Assembly (NCBI RefSeq): GCF_000283655.1
Contig: NC_016622.1
Coordinates: 2,864,501-2,928,500 of the forward strand
Length of the DNA: 64,000 nucleotides
From: Azospirillum lipoferum 4B
GTDB lineage: Bacteria; Pseudomonadota; Alphaproteobacteria; Azospirillales; Azospirillaceae
Reading direction: 5' to 3'
Positions 8,187 through 19,698 of this stretch are shown here, piece by piece (the first letter of the stretch is position 1; the number at the start of each line of letters is the position of its first letter). Both the position numbers and the translations under genes were made by a program. Under the pieces are notes generated by a model. The model was not told where the DNA came from, did no database searches, and saw nothing but the letters and a program-made list of their open reading frames with translations.

Positions 8187-9602
8187 TCAGCCGCCCGCCT
8201 TCAACGCGTCCAAACGCCCCTTCAACAGGGTGTATTCCGGATCGTTCGGCTTGAACTGGGCGATCAGCTTGCCCCAATGGGCGGCGGCCTCGTCCTTGCG
8301 GCCCGACATCATGGCGTCGAGGCCCAGCAGCCACAGCGCGTCCTTGTTCTCCGGCTCCGCCTTCAGCGCCAGCCGCAGGGCGGAGGTCGCTTCCTCCGGC
8401 AGGGGCTTGGGCGTTTCGTTGCGCGGCTGGGTCTGCAGCACGGCGTTGGCGTAGACCACCTGCACGTCGGCACGGTCCGGTGCCCGCTCGCGCGCCTTGC
8501 GGGCCGCTTCCAGCGCCTTGGCCGGTTCACCCAGCACACCATAGGAGCGGGCGAGCTTCAGCCAGCCTTCGACGTCCGACGGGTCGGCGTCCAGCTTGGC
8601 GGCGAGGCTGGCGACCATGCCGCGGATCATCTCGTCCTGGCTTTGGCCCTCGGCCGCCTGCCCGTTCTGGCCGGGCTGGCCGCTCTGCCCCTGGCTTGCC
8701 ACGGGACCGGCGGGTTTCTGCTGCGCGGGCAGCGGCTGCGGCGTCACCTTGGCGGGATCGAGGTCCAGCGCAATCGCGGCTTCGCGGATCTGGTCGCGCA
8801 GAACCGGGACCCACGGCGCGTCGGCCGGCGATTCCGCCATCAGCGCGCTCCAGCGGTCCAGTGCGTCCTTGCGGTCGCCGGCCTGATAGCGGGCGAGCGC
8901 CGCGAAGAAACGGGCGCGCGGGTCCTTCGGCTCCTTCGCCAGCACGGCGTCGAAGGCCTTCACCGCCTCTTCAGGAACCATGCCGTCGTTGGCCGATACC
9001 AGAGTCTCGCCGAACAGACCCTGCAGCTCGACATCGTCCCCGTTCAGGGCGACGGCGTGGCGCAGGGCGTCCGCCGCGTCGGCGTTGCGGCCCATCTTGG
9101 CATAGGCTTGGCCCAGGATCAGCCAGCCCTGCAGGTCGTTCGGATTCTCCGCCAGCTGCGTCTTCAGCTTGTCCATCGCCGCCAGCACGGTCTTGGGCGG
9201 GCCGCCGCGTTCCTGTTCCAGGTTGCGCGACGCCAACGGCTGCGCCGGCAGATCCGGGCGGCCATACAGGCCATAGACGCTGAGTGCGCCCAGCGGCAGC
9301 AGCAGCGCCAGCAGCACCGCCAGCACACGCGCGCTGCGCGGGGTCGCGGGGGTCGCGGCGGAACCGCTTTTCTCCACAGTCGCCAGCATGCGCCGCGCGA
9401 TCTCCGCCTTGGCGGCCTCGGCCTGGGCGTCGTTGATCAGGCCGCGCGCCCGGTCGCGCTCCAGCTCGTCGAGCTGGTCGCGGTAGACCTCGCGGTCGAA
9501 GTCCTCGCGGTCAGGGGCGGCGGCACCGGACCGCAGCAGCGGCGGCACGATCAGCAGCAGCACGGCCGCGGTCAGGACGGCGGCGAGAATCCAGAACAGC
9601 AT
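8187..9602 (-). CDS. ccmI: Cytochrome c maturation protein CcmI (CycH)
   Basis: CcmI chaperones apocytochrome c to the CcmF/CcmH ligation complex. It is 471 aa. The first membrane helix is at residues 1-24 ([20 protein letters not shown]), a conserved cytoplasmic loop follows (REVYRDQLDELERDRARGLI), and a second helix lies at about 93-115. The remaining periplasmic part is TPR-rich, with repeats such as WLILGQAYAKMGRNADAADAL and WLKLARSYGVLGEPAKALEAA. Its start overlaps the ccmH stop by one base (TGATG). It is the last gene of the ccm operon. Confidence 0.93.
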   Translation of the reverse strand: MLFWILAAVLTAAVLLLIVPPLLRSGAAAPDREDFDREVYRDQLDELERDRARGLINDAQAEAAKAEIARRMLATVEKSGSAATPATPRSARVLAVLLALLLPLGALSVYGLYGRPDLPAQPLASRNLEQERGGPPKTVLAAMDKLKTQLAENPNDLQGWLILGQAYAKMGRNADAADALRHAVALNGDDVELQGLFGETLVSANDGMVPEEAVKAFDAVLAKEPKDPRARFFAALARYQAGDRKDALDRWSALMAESPADAPWVPVLRDQIREAAIALDLDPAKVTPQPLPAQQKPAGPVASQGQSGQPGQNGQAAEGQSQDEMIRGMVASLAAKLDADPSDVEGWLKLARSYGVLGEPAKALEAARKARERAPDRADVQVVYANAVLQTQPRNETPKPLPEEATSALRLALKAEPENKDALWLLGLDAMMSGRKDEAAAHWGKLIAQFKPNDPEYTLLKGRLDALKAGG

Positions 9603-10084
9603 CAGTCGTCTTTCCGCAGCAGGGCATCCAGCCGCCGCCGCTCATCCGCGCTCAGGGGAGCGGTGTCGGCGCCGGCGGCCACACCCCGCCGCCCGCGCAG
9701 GAACAGGAAGGTGCCGATAGCCCCCAGCAGCAGCACGGCGAAGGGGCCGATCCACAGCACCAGCGTGGTCGCCTTGAAGGGCGGGCGCAGCAGCACATAG
9801 TCGCCGTAACGGTCGGTGACGTACTCCATCACCTTGGCGTCGCTGTCGCCGGCCTGCAGCCGGTCGCGCACCAGAACCCGCAGGTCGCGGGCCAGCGGCG
9901 CGTTGCTGTCGTCGATGGACTGGTTCTGACAGACGAGGCAGCGCAGCTCCTGGCTGATGGCGCGGGCGCGCGATTCCAGCGCCGGGTCCGGCAGAACCTC
10001 CTCCGGCTGGACGGCCAGGGCGGGGGTCAGCGCCGGCAGGGTCAGCGACAGAGCCAGCAGGGCGGAAAGAAGAGCGCGCTTCAT
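9602..10084 (-). CDS. ccmH: Cytochrome c maturation protein CcmH (CycL)
   Basis: CcmH is a membrane-anchored periplasmic thiol protein that handles the CxxCH cysteines of apocytochrome c. It is 160 aa with a signal peptide at residues 1-24 (ending ALTPALA). The redox motif is [10 protein letters not shown] (Cys49 and Cys52), and a C-terminal membrane helix spans about 108-132. The short form, without a fused TPR domain, matches the separate ccmI gene downstream. The ATG at 10084 overlaps the ccmG stop. Confidence 0.95.
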   Translation of the reverse strand: MKRALLSALLALSLTLPALTPALAVQPEEVLPDPALESRARAISQELRCLVCQNQSIDDSNAPLARDLRVLVRDRLQAGDSDAKVMEYVTDRYGDYVLLRPPFKATTLVLWIGPFAVLLLGAIGTFLFLRGRRGVAAGADTAPLSADERRRLDALLRKDD

Positions 10085-10623
10085 CAGCCCTGCCTCAGAT
10101 GCTTGACCATGGGGAGAAGCTGCTGCTCCACCACCTGCGGGGTCAGCGGGCCGACATGCTTGAAGCGGATCCGGCCCTGCCGGTCGATCAGGTAGCTTTC
10201 CGGCACGCCGTAGACGCCCCAGTCGATCGACACCCGGCCGTCCTGGTCGGCGCCGATGGCGGCATAGGGGTTGCCGTTGCGCGCCAGCCAGGTCAGCGCG
10301 TCTTCCGGCTTGTCCTTGTAGTTGATGCCGAAGACCGTCACCCCCTGCTCGCGCGACAGGCGGGTGATGACGGGATGCTCCGCCTTGCAGGGGATGCACC
10401 AGGAAGCGAAGACGTTCACCAGCGTCACGTCGCCGGTCAGCTTGGCCGAGGACAGGCCGCCCGTCGCCGGCTGGCCCGGAATGGCCGGCAGGTCGAAGGT
10501 CGGCGCCGGCTTGTCGATCAGGGCCGACGGGATGTCGCGCGGGTCGCGCTGGAACCCCAGGTAGAAGGCGACACCCACCCCGATGAACAGCAGGAAGGGC
10601 AGCAGGTACAAAAGGCGGCGCAT
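10084..10623 (-). CDS. ccmG: Thiol:disulfide interchange protein CcmG (DsbE)
   Basis: CcmG is a membrane-tethered thioredoxin-like reductant of the apocytochrome/CcmH pathway. It is 179 aa with an N-terminal anchor at residues 4-23. The thioredoxin motif is [13 protein letters not shown] (Cys76 and Cys79) and the cis-Pro loop is [10 protein letters not shown]. The open frame extends upstream into ccmF, but ATG 10623 ([15 protein letters not shown]) is the sensible start. It overlaps the ccmF stop (10637) by coupling distance only. Confidence 0.95.
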   Translation of the reverse strand: MRRLLYLLPFLLFIGVGVAFYLGFQRDPRDIPSALIDKPAPTFDLPAIPGQPATGGLSSAKLTGDVTLVNVFASWCIPCKAEHPVITRLSREQGVTVFGINYKDKPEDALTWLARNGNPYAAIGADQDGRVSIDWGVYGVPESYLIDRQGRIRFKHVGPLTPQVVEQQLLPMVKHLRQG

Positions 10624-10636
10624 GATGTCTTGGTCC

Positions 10637-12643
10637 TCATTCGGCCGGAAGCGGAGCCGACTTGCCGCCGGCCTTGCCAACTCCACGGCGGCGTTCCGGC
10701 GCGCCGATGCGGAAGCGGCGGTCGGTCAGGCTCACCAGTCCACCCAGCATCATTCCCGCGCCGCCGATCCAGATCCATGGCACCAGCGGGTGGTGGTAGA
10801 TGCGGACGATCCAGGCGGTGCCGTTCTGCGTCGGGTCGCCCAGCGCCACATACAGGTCGGAGAAGACCGTGGTGTGGATGGCCGATTCCGTGGTCGTCAT
10901 CCGGGTGGTGCTGTAGCTGCGGCGTTCCGGCGTCAGGGTGGCGATGGGCCGGCCGTCCTGGGTGACGGTGAAGACGCCGCGCTCCGCCTTGAAGTTCGGG
11001 CCGTCGACCAGCCCGATGCTATCGAAGCGGAACTCGTAGCCTGCAACGGTGGCCTGGTCGCCCGGCTTCATCGCCGTGATCGATTCCGTCTGCCAGGCCG
11101 AGGTGCCGGTCATGCCGAGGATCGACAGGCCGACGCAGGCATGCGCGATGGTCATGCCCCAGGCGCTGCGCGGCAGATGCACCGCACGGTGCCAGCTGTT
11201 GCGGAAGGAGGTGCGGAACAGGGCGATGCGGTCGGCGAACTCCACCAGCGAGCCGACGAAGGCCCAGGCGGCGAGCGCGATGCCCACCAGCGCCAGCAGC
11301 GGCCCGCCGCCCGCCTTGACATAGGCGGTGATGGCGACGGCGATCACCACGGCGACGCCGGCGATCCACAGCCGGCTCAGCGCTGCCCCCAGATCCGCCC
11401 GTTTCCAGGACAGGAAGGGGCCGACCACCATGGCGACGATCATCGGGATGGCGACCGGGATGAAGGTGGCGTTGAAGAAGGGGGCGCCGACCGACACCTT
11501 GCCCAGGTTCAGGATGTCGAGGAACAGCGGATAGAGCGTGCCGATGAACACCGTCGCCGTCGCGGTGGACAGCAGCAGGTTGTTCATCACCAGCGCGCCC
11601 TCGCGGCTGATCGGCGCGAACAGGCCGCCGGCCTTCAGCGACGGCGCACGCAGGCTGTAGAGCAGCAGCGAGCCGCCGGTGGCGATGGCCAGCAGCACCA
11701 GGATGAAGACGCCGCGCTTGGGATCGACCGCGAAGGCATGGACCGAGGTCAGGATGCCGGAGCGCACCAGGAAGGTGCCCATCAGCGACAGCGAGAAGGT
11801 GACGATGGACAGCAGGATGGTCCAGCTCTTCAGCGCGTCGCGCTTCTCCACCACGATGGCGGAGTGCAGCAGCGCGGTGCCGGCCAGCCAGGGCATGAAG
11901 GACGCGTTCTCCACCGGGTCCCAGTACCACCAGCCGCCCCAGCCAAGCTCGTAATAGGCCCACCAGGAGCCCATGGCGATGCCCATGGTCAGGGTCGACC
12001 ACGCCGCCAGCGTCCAGGGCCGCACCCAGCGCGCCCAGGCGGGATCGACCCGCCCCTCGATCAGCGCGGCCACGGCGAAGGAGAAGGCCATGGAGAAGCC
12101 GACATAGCCGGCATAGAGGAAGGGCGGGTGGAAGGCGAGGCCGGGGTCCTGCAGCAGCGGGTTCAGGTCGTTGCCGTCGATCGGCGCCGGGACCACGCGG
12201 ATGAAGGGGTTGGACGTCGCCAGGATGAACAGCAGGAAACCGACCCCGATCAGCCCCTGGACCGCCAGAACGCGCGCTTTCAAGGTCGGCGGCAGGTTGC
12301 GCCCGAACATGGCCACGGCGGCGCCGAAGACCGTCAGCATGACGATCCACAGCATCATCGAGCCCTCGTGGTTGCCCCAGACGCCCGACACCTTGTAGAG
12401 CATCGGCTTGGCCGAGTGGCTGTTCTGCACCACGTTCAGCACGCTGAAATCGGACACCACATGCGCCCAGGTCAGGGCGGCATAGGCGACCAGCACCAGC
12501 AGCATCTGGGCGATGGCCGCGGGCACCGCGACGCTCATCCAGGCACCGTTGCGGGTGGCGGCGCCGACCAGCGGCGGCACCGACTGCACCAACGCCACGA
12601 GCAGCGCCAGCACCAGCGCGTAATGGCCAAGTTCGGGGATCAC
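10637..12643 (-). CDS. ccmF: Heme lyase CcmF
   Basis: CcmF ligates heme to apocytochrome c at the periplasmic face of the inner membrane. It is a 668-aa polytopic protein. The tryptophan-rich heme-handling signature WGGWWYWDPVENASFMPW lies at about residues 231-248, and conserved histidines such as WGNHEGSM are present. The start is GTG at 12643, 7 bp after the ccmE stop, which leaves no sensible ATG alternative. Length and topology are normal. Confidence 0.97.
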   Translation of the reverse strand: MIPELGHYALVLALLVALVQSVPPLVGAATRNGAWMSVAVPAAIAQMLLVLVAYAALTWAHVVSDFSVLNVVQNSHSAKPMLYKVSGVWGNHEGSMMLWIVMLTVFGAAVAMFGRNLPPTLKARVLAVQGLIGVGFLLFILATSNPFIRVVPAPIDGNDLNPLLQDPGLAFHPPFLYAGYVGFSMAFSFAVAALIEGRVDPAWARWVRPWTLAAWSTLTMGIAMGSWWAYYELGWGGWWYWDPVENASFMPWLAGTALLHSAIVVEKRDALKSWTILLSIVTFSLSLMGTFLVRSGILTSVHAFAVDPKRGVFILVLLAIATGGSLLLYSLRAPSLKAGGLFAPISREGALVMNNLLLSTATATVFIGTLYPLFLDILNLGKVSVGAPFFNATFIPVAIPMIVAMVVGPFLSWKRADLGAALSRLWIAGVAVVIAVAITAYVKAGGGPLLALVGIALAAWAFVGSLVEFADRIALFRTSFRNSWHRAVHLPRSAWGMTIAHACVGLSILGMTGTSAWQTESITAMKPGDQATVAGYEFRFDSIGLVDGPNFKAERGVFTVTQDGRPIATLTPERRSYSTTRMTTTESAIHTTVFSDLYVALGDPTQNGTAWIVRIYHHPLVPWIWIGGAGMMLGGLVSLTDRRFRIGAPERRRGVGKAGGKSAPLPAE

Positions 12644-12650
12644 GGTCCCG

Positions 12651-13115
12651 CTACTCCTTCTTCGCGGTCTTCGTCGCGGACTCCGCCGGGTTCTTGTAGA
12701 CGCCGGCCTGCTTCAGCGCCTCCGACACCTCGGGCGGCATGTAGTTCTCGTCATGCTTGGCCAGCACCTCGCGCGCGACGAAGACGCCGCCGGTCAGCTT
12801 GCCCTCGGCCACCACGCCCTGGCCCTCGCGGAACAGGTCGGGCAGCTGGCCGCGGTAACGGACGTCGATGGTGTGGGCGGTGTCGGTGACGCGGAAGGAG
12901 GTGGTGAGGCCGTCCGGCGTCTTCTGCACGCTGCCTTCCTCGACCAGCCCGCCCAGGCGGAAATTGCGGTCGCCGACCTGCTGCGTCTGCAGCTGGGTCG
13001 GGCTGTAGAAGAAGACGATGTTGTCCTGGAAGGCGGTCAGCGCCAGGGCGGTCGCCGAGCCCAGCCCCAGGAGGGCGAGGCCCAGCATGTAGAGGCGGCG
13101 TTTCTTGCGGGTCAT
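12651..13115 (-). CDS. ccmE: Heme chaperone CcmE
   Basis: CcmE binds heme covalently in the periplasm and hands it to CcmF. It is 154 aa with a single N-terminal anchor (about residues 8-29) and an OB-fold. The heme-binding histidine is His121 in [12 protein letters not shown], with the conserved Tyr125. The C-terminal tail is Lys/Ala-rich. ATG 13115 overlaps the ccmD stop by 4 bp (ATGA). A longer frame upstream is a shadow of ccmC and is rejected. Confidence 0.97.
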   Translation of the reverse strand: MTRKKRRLYMLGLALLGLGSATALALTAFQDNIVFFYSPTQLQTQQVGDRNFRLGGLVEEGSVQKTPDGLTTSFRVTDTAHTIDVRYRGQLPDLFREGQGVVAEGKLTGGVFVAREVLAKHDENYMPPEVSEALKQAGVYKNPAESATKTAKKE

Positions 13116-13345
13116 CCTTCGCTCGCTTCCGCCGGTGCTCCGGCGTTCTGATCGGCCGGCTTGCGGCCGGCGTTGCGGGTGCGGCGGCGGGCCGGGCGGG
13201 CGCTTTCCAGCGCCTTCAGCGTCGCCTCGGCGTTGCGCAGCCCCTTCCAGGTGGCAACCAGCAGGCCCAGCAGGACGAGGGTGGCGATGCCGTAGGCCGG
13301 CCAGACGTAGGCGGCGTACCCGCCCATGTGGAGAAATTCGTTCAT
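13112..13345 (-). CDS. ccmD: Heme exporter protein CcmD
   Basis: CcmD is a small membrane subunit that stabilises the CcmABC-CcmE complex. It is 77 aa. The typical start is [19 protein letters not shown], followed by one helix (residues 14-34), with the short basic stretch WKGLRNAE after it. The C-terminal tail (about residues 45-77) is longer than in many CcmD proteins and is Arg/Ala-rich. It is placed between ccmC and ccmE, as usual. Confidence 0.92.
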   Translation of the reverse strand: MNEFLHMGGYAAYVWPAYGIATLVLLGLLVATWKGLRNAEATLKALESARPARRRTRNAGRKPADQNAGAPAEASEG

Positions 13346-13363
13346 CGTCTTTCCCTGCGTCCC

Positions 13364-14110
13364 TTATCCCTGCATTCCGTCCGTCACGGCGCCGTCGCCG
13401 GCAACCGAAAGGCGCAGCGTCTGTATTTTGCGCTGGGCGATCTCCGTGCGCACGCGCAGCAGGACCACCGACAGGAAATAGGCGGTGAAGGCGCCGGCCA
13501 TCACCAGAAGCGGCGTCAGCATGCTGGGGTCGATGCTGGGACCGCCCATGCGCACGACGCTGGCGGGCTGGTGCAGCGTGTTCCACCAGTCGACGGAGAA
13601 CTTGATGATCGGCACGTTGACGATGCCGACCAGCAGCAGGATGTTGCCGGCCTTCATGCCGCGCTGCGGATCGTCGAAGGCGTTCACCAGGGCCATGTAG
13701 CCGAGATACAGGAAGAACAGGATCAGCACGCTGGTCAGCCGGGCGTCCCACACCCACCAGGTGCCCCACATGGGCGCCCCCCACAGCGACCCGGTCACCA
13801 GGCACACGAAGGTGAAGCCGGCGCCGATGGGGGCGGCGGCCTTGGCGAACAGGTCGGCCAGCGGGTGCTTCCACACCAGACCCACCGCCGCGGCGATGGC
13901 CATGTTGGTGTAGACGAACATGCTCATCCAGGCGGCGGGCACATGGATGTACATGATCCGCACCGTCTCGCCCTGCTGATAGTCGGGCGGCGAGCCGAAC
14001 AGGCTGAACCACAGCCCGAGGATCGTCAGGATCACGGTCGCCCCGGCGCACCACGGCAGAAGCACGGCCGACAGGCGCAGGAAGCGGGCGGGATTGGCGA
14101 AGCGATGCAT
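13364..14110 (-). CDS. ccmC: Heme transporter subunit CcmC
   Basis: CcmC presents heme to CcmE. It is a 248-aa inner-membrane protein with six predicted helices. The WWD signature [18 protein letters not shown] lies at about residues 110-130, and the flanking histidines are present (IHVPAAW and TLHQP). ATG 14110 gives [15 protein letters not shown]; the frame is open upstream but non-CcmC in character. It is the first gene of this ccm block. The ABC-exporter genes ccmA and ccmB are not in the window. Confidence 0.96.
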   Translation of the reverse strand: MHRFANPARFLRLSAVLLPWCAGATVILTILGLWFSLFGSPPDYQQGETVRIMYIHVPAAWMSMFVYTNMAIAAAVGLVWKHPLADLFAKAAAPIGAGFTFVCLVTGSLWGAPMWGTWWVWDARLTSVLILFFLYLGYMALVNAFDDPQRGMKAGNILLLVGIVNVPIIKFSVDWWNTLHQPASVVRMGGPSIDPSMLTPLLVMAGAFTAYFLSVVLLRVRTEIAQRKIQTLRLSVAGDGAVTDGMQG

Positions 14111-14344
14111 AGAACGATGGCCCCGGTACAGGTGACCTTGGTCAGGCTTGCGGACGATATAAGCGCATGTATGGCGGACTGCGAGGAGTTTCGCCTTGAT
14201 CTCGGTCAGGAGGAACAGCCATTCATTCGTACTCTGACACCAAGGTATGAGAGGTCCCAAGCCCCTGGAGGCACTCGCTTCATTGGCAATATAGACGCCG
14301 GGGGAGGGGCTTTTCATCCCGTCCCGCCGGCGGATATTTTTCGG

Positions 14345-14812
14345 TCAGGCGGCCAACTCCTCCCGCATATCCACCTGTATGGCCGCCCGCATCGTCCGGG
14401 CGATCAGGTCGAAACCGCCGGGGCAGATCGGCAGCAGCCCGAAGCGGAAGGGATAGCCCCAGTTCCGCACCCCGGCGGTCAACTCCAGCCGGTCCAGCAG
14501 AGGCTGGATCGGCGCCTCCTCCGCCGGCCACCAGGAAACGTCGCGCCGGAAGGGGATGAAGCCGCCGCCCATGTCGAATTGGTAGGGCTCTCCCGGCAGC
14601 ACCCTGCCGATGGCGGTGAAGGACTTCAGCCCGTCCGCCGCGCCGAACCGGTCGGTGGGGGAGTAGTAGACGATACGGTCGCCCGGCCGGATCCGCCTCA
14701 GCGGCGCCGCCTTGCCGTGGCAGACCTGCATGAAGCCGCCGGCCCTGCCGCGCCGGACATGCTCGGCGCTGGCCACTGCGATCCAGATGCCCGTCCGCGC
14801 GCCGCCGCTCAC
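14345..14812 (-). CDS. EVE-domain protein
   Basis: This is a 155-aa protein composed of one EVE domain, a PUA-like fold that in characterised members binds modified bases in DNA or RNA. Visible features are [15 protein letters not shown] at the N-terminus, [31 protein letters not shown], and [20 protein letters not shown] near the end. The start is GTG at 14812, overlapping the stop of the VOC gene by 4 bp (GTGA), so translation is coupled. It forms a unit with the VOC protein and the WYL regulator upstream. Function here is unknown. Confidence 0.85.
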   Translation of the reverse strand: MSGGARTGIWIAVASAEHVRRGRAGGFMQVCHGKAAPLRRIRPGDRIVYYSPTDRFGAADGLKSFTAIGRVLPGEPYQFDMGGGFIPFRRDVSWWPAEEAPIQPLLDRLELTAGVRNWGYPFRFGLLPICPGGFDLIARTMRAAIQVDMREELAA

Positions 14813-15231
14813 GACCGCACCTCTTCCGACTGGGCTTCTTCCCGGTGGGGGGCGAACACGCGCAGCCGGTGGCCGTCCGGGTCCCGTGCAACGAAGGTAT
14901 GACCGAAATCCATCGCGGTCGGCGGCTGCAGGATGGTCAGGCCGCGGGCACTCCAATCGGCGTGCAGGTCGCGCACCGCCGCCTCGTCGGCAACGGTGAA
15001 GGCGATCTCGCTGCCGCCCGGTACGGTCGGCGCCGGCTCCACCGTGTGGCGCGACCACAGGCCCAGCATCAGCCCGTCGCCCGCCTTGAACATGGCAAAG
15101 GTGGGGGAGGCCTCCACCGGCGGTCGGCCCAGCAGGTCGGCATAGAAGGCTGCGCTGGCGGCCGGGCTGTCGACATGGAGCAGGACGAAATCGAGGGCGA
15201 GCTTGGCGGCAGCGGTCTTGGTGGCGGTCAT
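14809..15231 (-). CDS. VOC-superfamily (glyoxalase/dioxygenase-fold) protein
   Basis: This is a 140-aa protein with the two paired beta-alpha-beta-beta-beta modules of the VOC fold: [26 protein letters not shown] and [22 protein letters not shown] proteins include lyases, dioxygenases and resistance proteins; a specific substrate cannot be read. ATG 15231 has a ribosome site (gaccggagccgacc); an upstream ATG at 15273 is a weaker alternative. It lies 106 bp downstream of the WYL regulator, its likely controller. Confidence 0.88.
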   Translation of the reverse strand: MTATKTAAAKLALDFVLLHVDSPAASAAFYADLLGRPPVEASPTFAMFKAGDGLMLGLWSRHTVEPAPTVPGGSEIAFTVADEAAVRDLHADWSARGLTILQPPTAMDFGHTFVARDPDGHRLRVFAPHREEAQSEEVRS

Positions 15232-15337
15232 GGTCGGCTCCGGTCTTGTAGGATTGGGGTGGGGCGGTTCCATTCGCCGCCCTCACCGGCACAGCCAAGA
15301 CTAGGCCGACATGCTGACAGTTTCCGTCAGCATGGTT

Positions 15338-16027
15338 TCACCGCTGCGGGATGCCCTCCGCCGTGCGCCACTCCTTCAGCATCGCTTGTCGGCGGCGGGG
15401 ATAGCGGGTGTCGCTGGCGGTCAGCGCCAGGATGCGGTCGGTGCGGAAATGGCGGAAGGACTGGCGCAGTTCGCACCACGCCACCATCACCCGCACGCGG
15501 TCGAAGAAGCCGAGCGCGAAGGGCCAGACCATGCGCCGGCTTTCCGAGCCGTCGCGGTCGCGATAGACGATCTCCAGCTTGCGTTCGGTCCGGATGGCGC
15601 TGCGGATGGCCGCCAGTTCGGCATCTCCTGCAGCGATCGATTCACCCGGCCCGACCAGCAGGGCGGAGCCGTCCAGCCCCTCCCGCTTGTCTGGCGGCAG
15701 CACCGCGGCGATCTTGGCGAGCGCATTGCGTGCCGCCCCGCCCAGCCGGCTGTCGCCGCGGTCCACCACCCAGCGCGACCCCAGCACGAGCGCCTCCAGC
15801 TCCTCCTCGGTGAACATCAGCGGCGGCAGCAGGAACCCCGCCCGCAGCAGGTAGCCCACCCCCGGCTCCCCCTCGATCATCGCGCCCTGCGCCTGCAGCG
15901 TGGCGATGTCGCGATAGAGTGTGCGCAGGCTGACCCCCAGCTCATCGGCGAGCGAGCGGCCGCTGACCGGCTGCCGATACCGCCGCAGAACCTGCATCAG
16001 ATCGAGGAGACGTTCGGCGCGCGACAT
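15338..16027 (-). CDS. YafY-type transcriptional regulator (HTH + WYL)
   Basis: This is a 229-aa regulator. It has an N-terminal DeoR-like winged helix (MSRAERLLDLMQVLRR, then ELGVSLRTLYRDIATLQAQGA). A C-terminal WYL ligand-sensing domain starts at about residue 130, with IRTERKLEIVYRDRDGSESRR and the DRVRVMVAWCELR core. WYL domains sense small molecules or nucleic acid ligands. The start at 16027 (MSRAERLL) is chosen over the ATG five codons upstream by family alignment. It leads the VOC-EVE unit. Confidence 0.9.
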   Translation of the reverse strand: MSRAERLLDLMQVLRRYRQPVSGRSLADELGVSLRTLYRDIATLQAQGAMIEGEPGVGYLLRAGFLLPPLMFTEEELEALVLGSRWVVDRGDSRLGGAARNALAKIAAVLPPDKREGLDGSALLVGPGESIAAGDAELAAIRSAIRTERKLEIVYRDRDGSESRRMVWPFALGFFDRVRVMVAWCELRQSFRHFRTDRILALTASDTRYPRRRQAMLKEWRTAEGIPQR

Positions 16028-16142
16028 GAAACCGGAAGGCAAGGAATGGGAGCAGTGATGGAAGGCAGCGCTGGTTAAGCCTGTTCACCCACTTCAGGCA
16101 AGCATACTGTCGCGGTGGTTGAGGCTCAATCCAGAGGGACTC

Positions 16143-16877
16143 ATGAAAACCATTCTCATCACCGGCGGCGGGCGCGGGATCGGGAAGGCCACCGCTCTGT
16201 TGGCCGGCAGCCGCGGCTGGTCGGTCGGCATCAATTATGTCGGCAACGAAGCCGCCGCCCGTGAGACGGCCGATGTGGTGCGGGCGGCGGGCGGGCGGGC
16301 AGTGACTCTCCGGGGCGACGTGGCGGTCGAGGCGGATGTCGTCACCATGTTCGAGGCGGCGGAGCAGCAGCTCGGGCCGCTCGACGGCGTGGTGGTGAAC
16401 GCCGGCATCGTCGCACCATCCTGCCCCTTGACCGAAATGAGCGCTGAGCGGATGCGCCGGGTGTTCGAGGTGAACGTCTTCGGGGCCTATCTGTGTGCGC
16501 GCGAGAGTGCACGCCGTCTGGCACCGCGGGGGGCCGGGTCGATCGTTCTGATGTCCTCCGCGGCGGCCCGGCTCGGTTCGCCCTTCGAGTATGTGGACTA
16601 TGCCGGATCGAAGGCGGCGCTGGACACGTTGACGGTCGGGCTGTCGAAAGAGTTGGGACCGCAGGGTGTCCGCGTCAACGCGATCCGCCCCGGTTTGATC
16701 GACACGGAGATCCACGCCAGCGGAGGCCAGCCCGGCCGCGCACAGCGCCTGGGCGTCAACGCTCCGCTCGGGCGGGCGGGGCGGGCAGAGGAGGTGGCCG
16801 AGGCCGCAGTCTGGCTGCTGAGCGATGCCGCGTCTTACACGACCGGCGCGATCCTTGACGTATCCGGCGGGCGCTGA
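16143..16877 (+). CDS. SDR-family NAD(P)-dependent oxidoreductase
   Basis: This is a 244-aa classical short-chain dehydrogenase. The cofactor motif is TGGGRGIGKA (residues 7-16), followed by the NAG segment VVNAGIV, the catalytic Ser in MSSAAARLG, and YVDYAGSKAAL with the Tyr/Lys pair. The C-terminus IRPGLIDTEIH is typical of the glucose/3-oxoacyl reductase group. The substrate is unknown. ATG 16143 has a ribosome site (agaggga). It is monocistronic, ending at the bidirectional terminator at 16893. Confidence 0.9.
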   Translation: MKTILITGGGRGIGKATALLAGSRGWSVGINYVGNEAAARETADVVRAAGGRAVTLRGDVAVEADVVTMFEAAEQQLGPLDGVVVNAGIVAPSCPLTEMSAERMRRVFEVNVFGAYLCARESARRLAPRGAGSIVLMSSAAARLGSPFEYVDYAGSKAALDTLTVGLSKELGPQGVRVNAIRPGLIDTEIHASGGQPGRAQRLGVNAPLGRAGRAEEVAEAAVWLLSDAASYTTGAILDVSGGR

Positions 16878-16892
16878 CGGCACCGCAGAAAG

Positions 16893-16927
16893 AAAAAAGC
16901 CCCAGCTCCTGCGAGCCGGGGCTTTTT
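16893..16927. terminator. Bidirectional rho-independent terminator (SDR / pnp)
   Basis: AAAAAGCCCC (16894-16903) pairs with GGGGCTTTTT (16918-16927) around a 14-nt loop. The A-tract on one side and the T-tract on the other let it work on both strands. It separates the converging SDR gene and pnp. Confidence 0.9.
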
Positions 16928-16951
16928 CGTTATCCGAACCCTATCGACGGA

Positions 16952-19063
<2,112 letters not shown>

Positions 19064-19414
19064 GGATTCTTTCCTTCCATCCGACACCCTGAAACGGCCG
19101 GATTGCCGCCCAAGGCCGGGGCCATCGGTCGTAGGACCCCGCGAGAAAACCGGAGATATGGTGTTCGACAACAGCACTGAACGAATCAAGATAGAGGCGC
19201 TGCGGATGCAAAAAAGGCCGGTCCCCGAATGATCGGGCCGGCCTGTCCGTTACGAAACGCTCAAGATCGAGTTTCTATTGCCAATAACCAATGAGGTGTT
19301 CCGAAACGATACAGGTGGATGACGGCTGTTGTATTCCCGCTTTACTGCCGGGGAAGCCCCCGGCCGGTGGCCGGCCAGGGGAACCCGAACCCGTCAGCGG
19401 GACGGCGTGCCTTA
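19064..19414 (-). other. rpsO-pnp intergenic region (rpsO 3' end and pnp leader)
   Basis: These 351 bp hold no gene. From rpsO toward pnp (minus strand) there is first a GC-rich stem-loop at 19357-19381 (CCCC-GGCCGG around TGG), about 33 bp after the rpsO stop. Next is the T-tailed terminator at 19210-19244, and then about 145 nt of pnp leader ending in the ribosome site. In E. coli this interval carries an RNase III site and pnp autoregulation; a similar role here is inference. Confidence 0.6.
19210..19244 (-). terminator. Rho-independent terminator downstream of rpsO
   Basis: On the minus strand AGGCCGGCCCGA pairs with TCGGG and CCGGCCT (a 2-nt bulge), followed by six T residues. It would end most transcription from the nusA-rpsO operon before pnp, so pnp probably has its own promoter between 19064 and 19210 or depends on readthrough. 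Confidence 0.85.
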
Positions 19415-19684
19415 TTAGCGACGCAGGCCCAGACGCTCGATCAGAGCGGCGTAGCGCGACTGATCCTTCTTCTTCAGGTAGTCGAGCAGACGGCGGCGCT
19501 GACCGACCATCACCAGCAGACCACGGCGGGAGTGGAAGTCCTTCTTGTGGCCCTTCAGGTGCTCCGTCAGGTTGCTGATGCGCTCCGTCAGGATCGACAC
19601 CTGGACCTCGGGCGAACCGGTGTCGTTGGTGCCGCGGGAAAATTCCTTGATCAGCTCTTGCTTGCGCTCGGGCGTAATCGACAT
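19415..19684 (-). CDS. rpsO: 30S ribosomal protein S15
   Basis: S15 is a primary 16S rRNA-binding protein of the small-subunit platform. It is 89 aa, the standard length, with the family core [20 protein letters not shown] followed by [23 protein letters not shown] 19684 has a ribosome site (taggagacc). It lies 14 bp downstream of truB and is followed by a strong terminator. Confidence 0.99.
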   Translation of the reverse strand: MSITPERKQELIKEFSRGTNDTGSPEVQVSILTERISNLTEHLKGHKKDFHSRRGLLVMVGQRRRLLDYLKKKDQSRYAALIERLGLRR

Positions 19685-19698
19685 CGGGGTCTCCTAAA

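Noticed and set aside
10583-12889. Plus-strand open frame antisense to ccmF and ccmE
   Set aside because: It shows the same shadow composition and spans two genuine genes.
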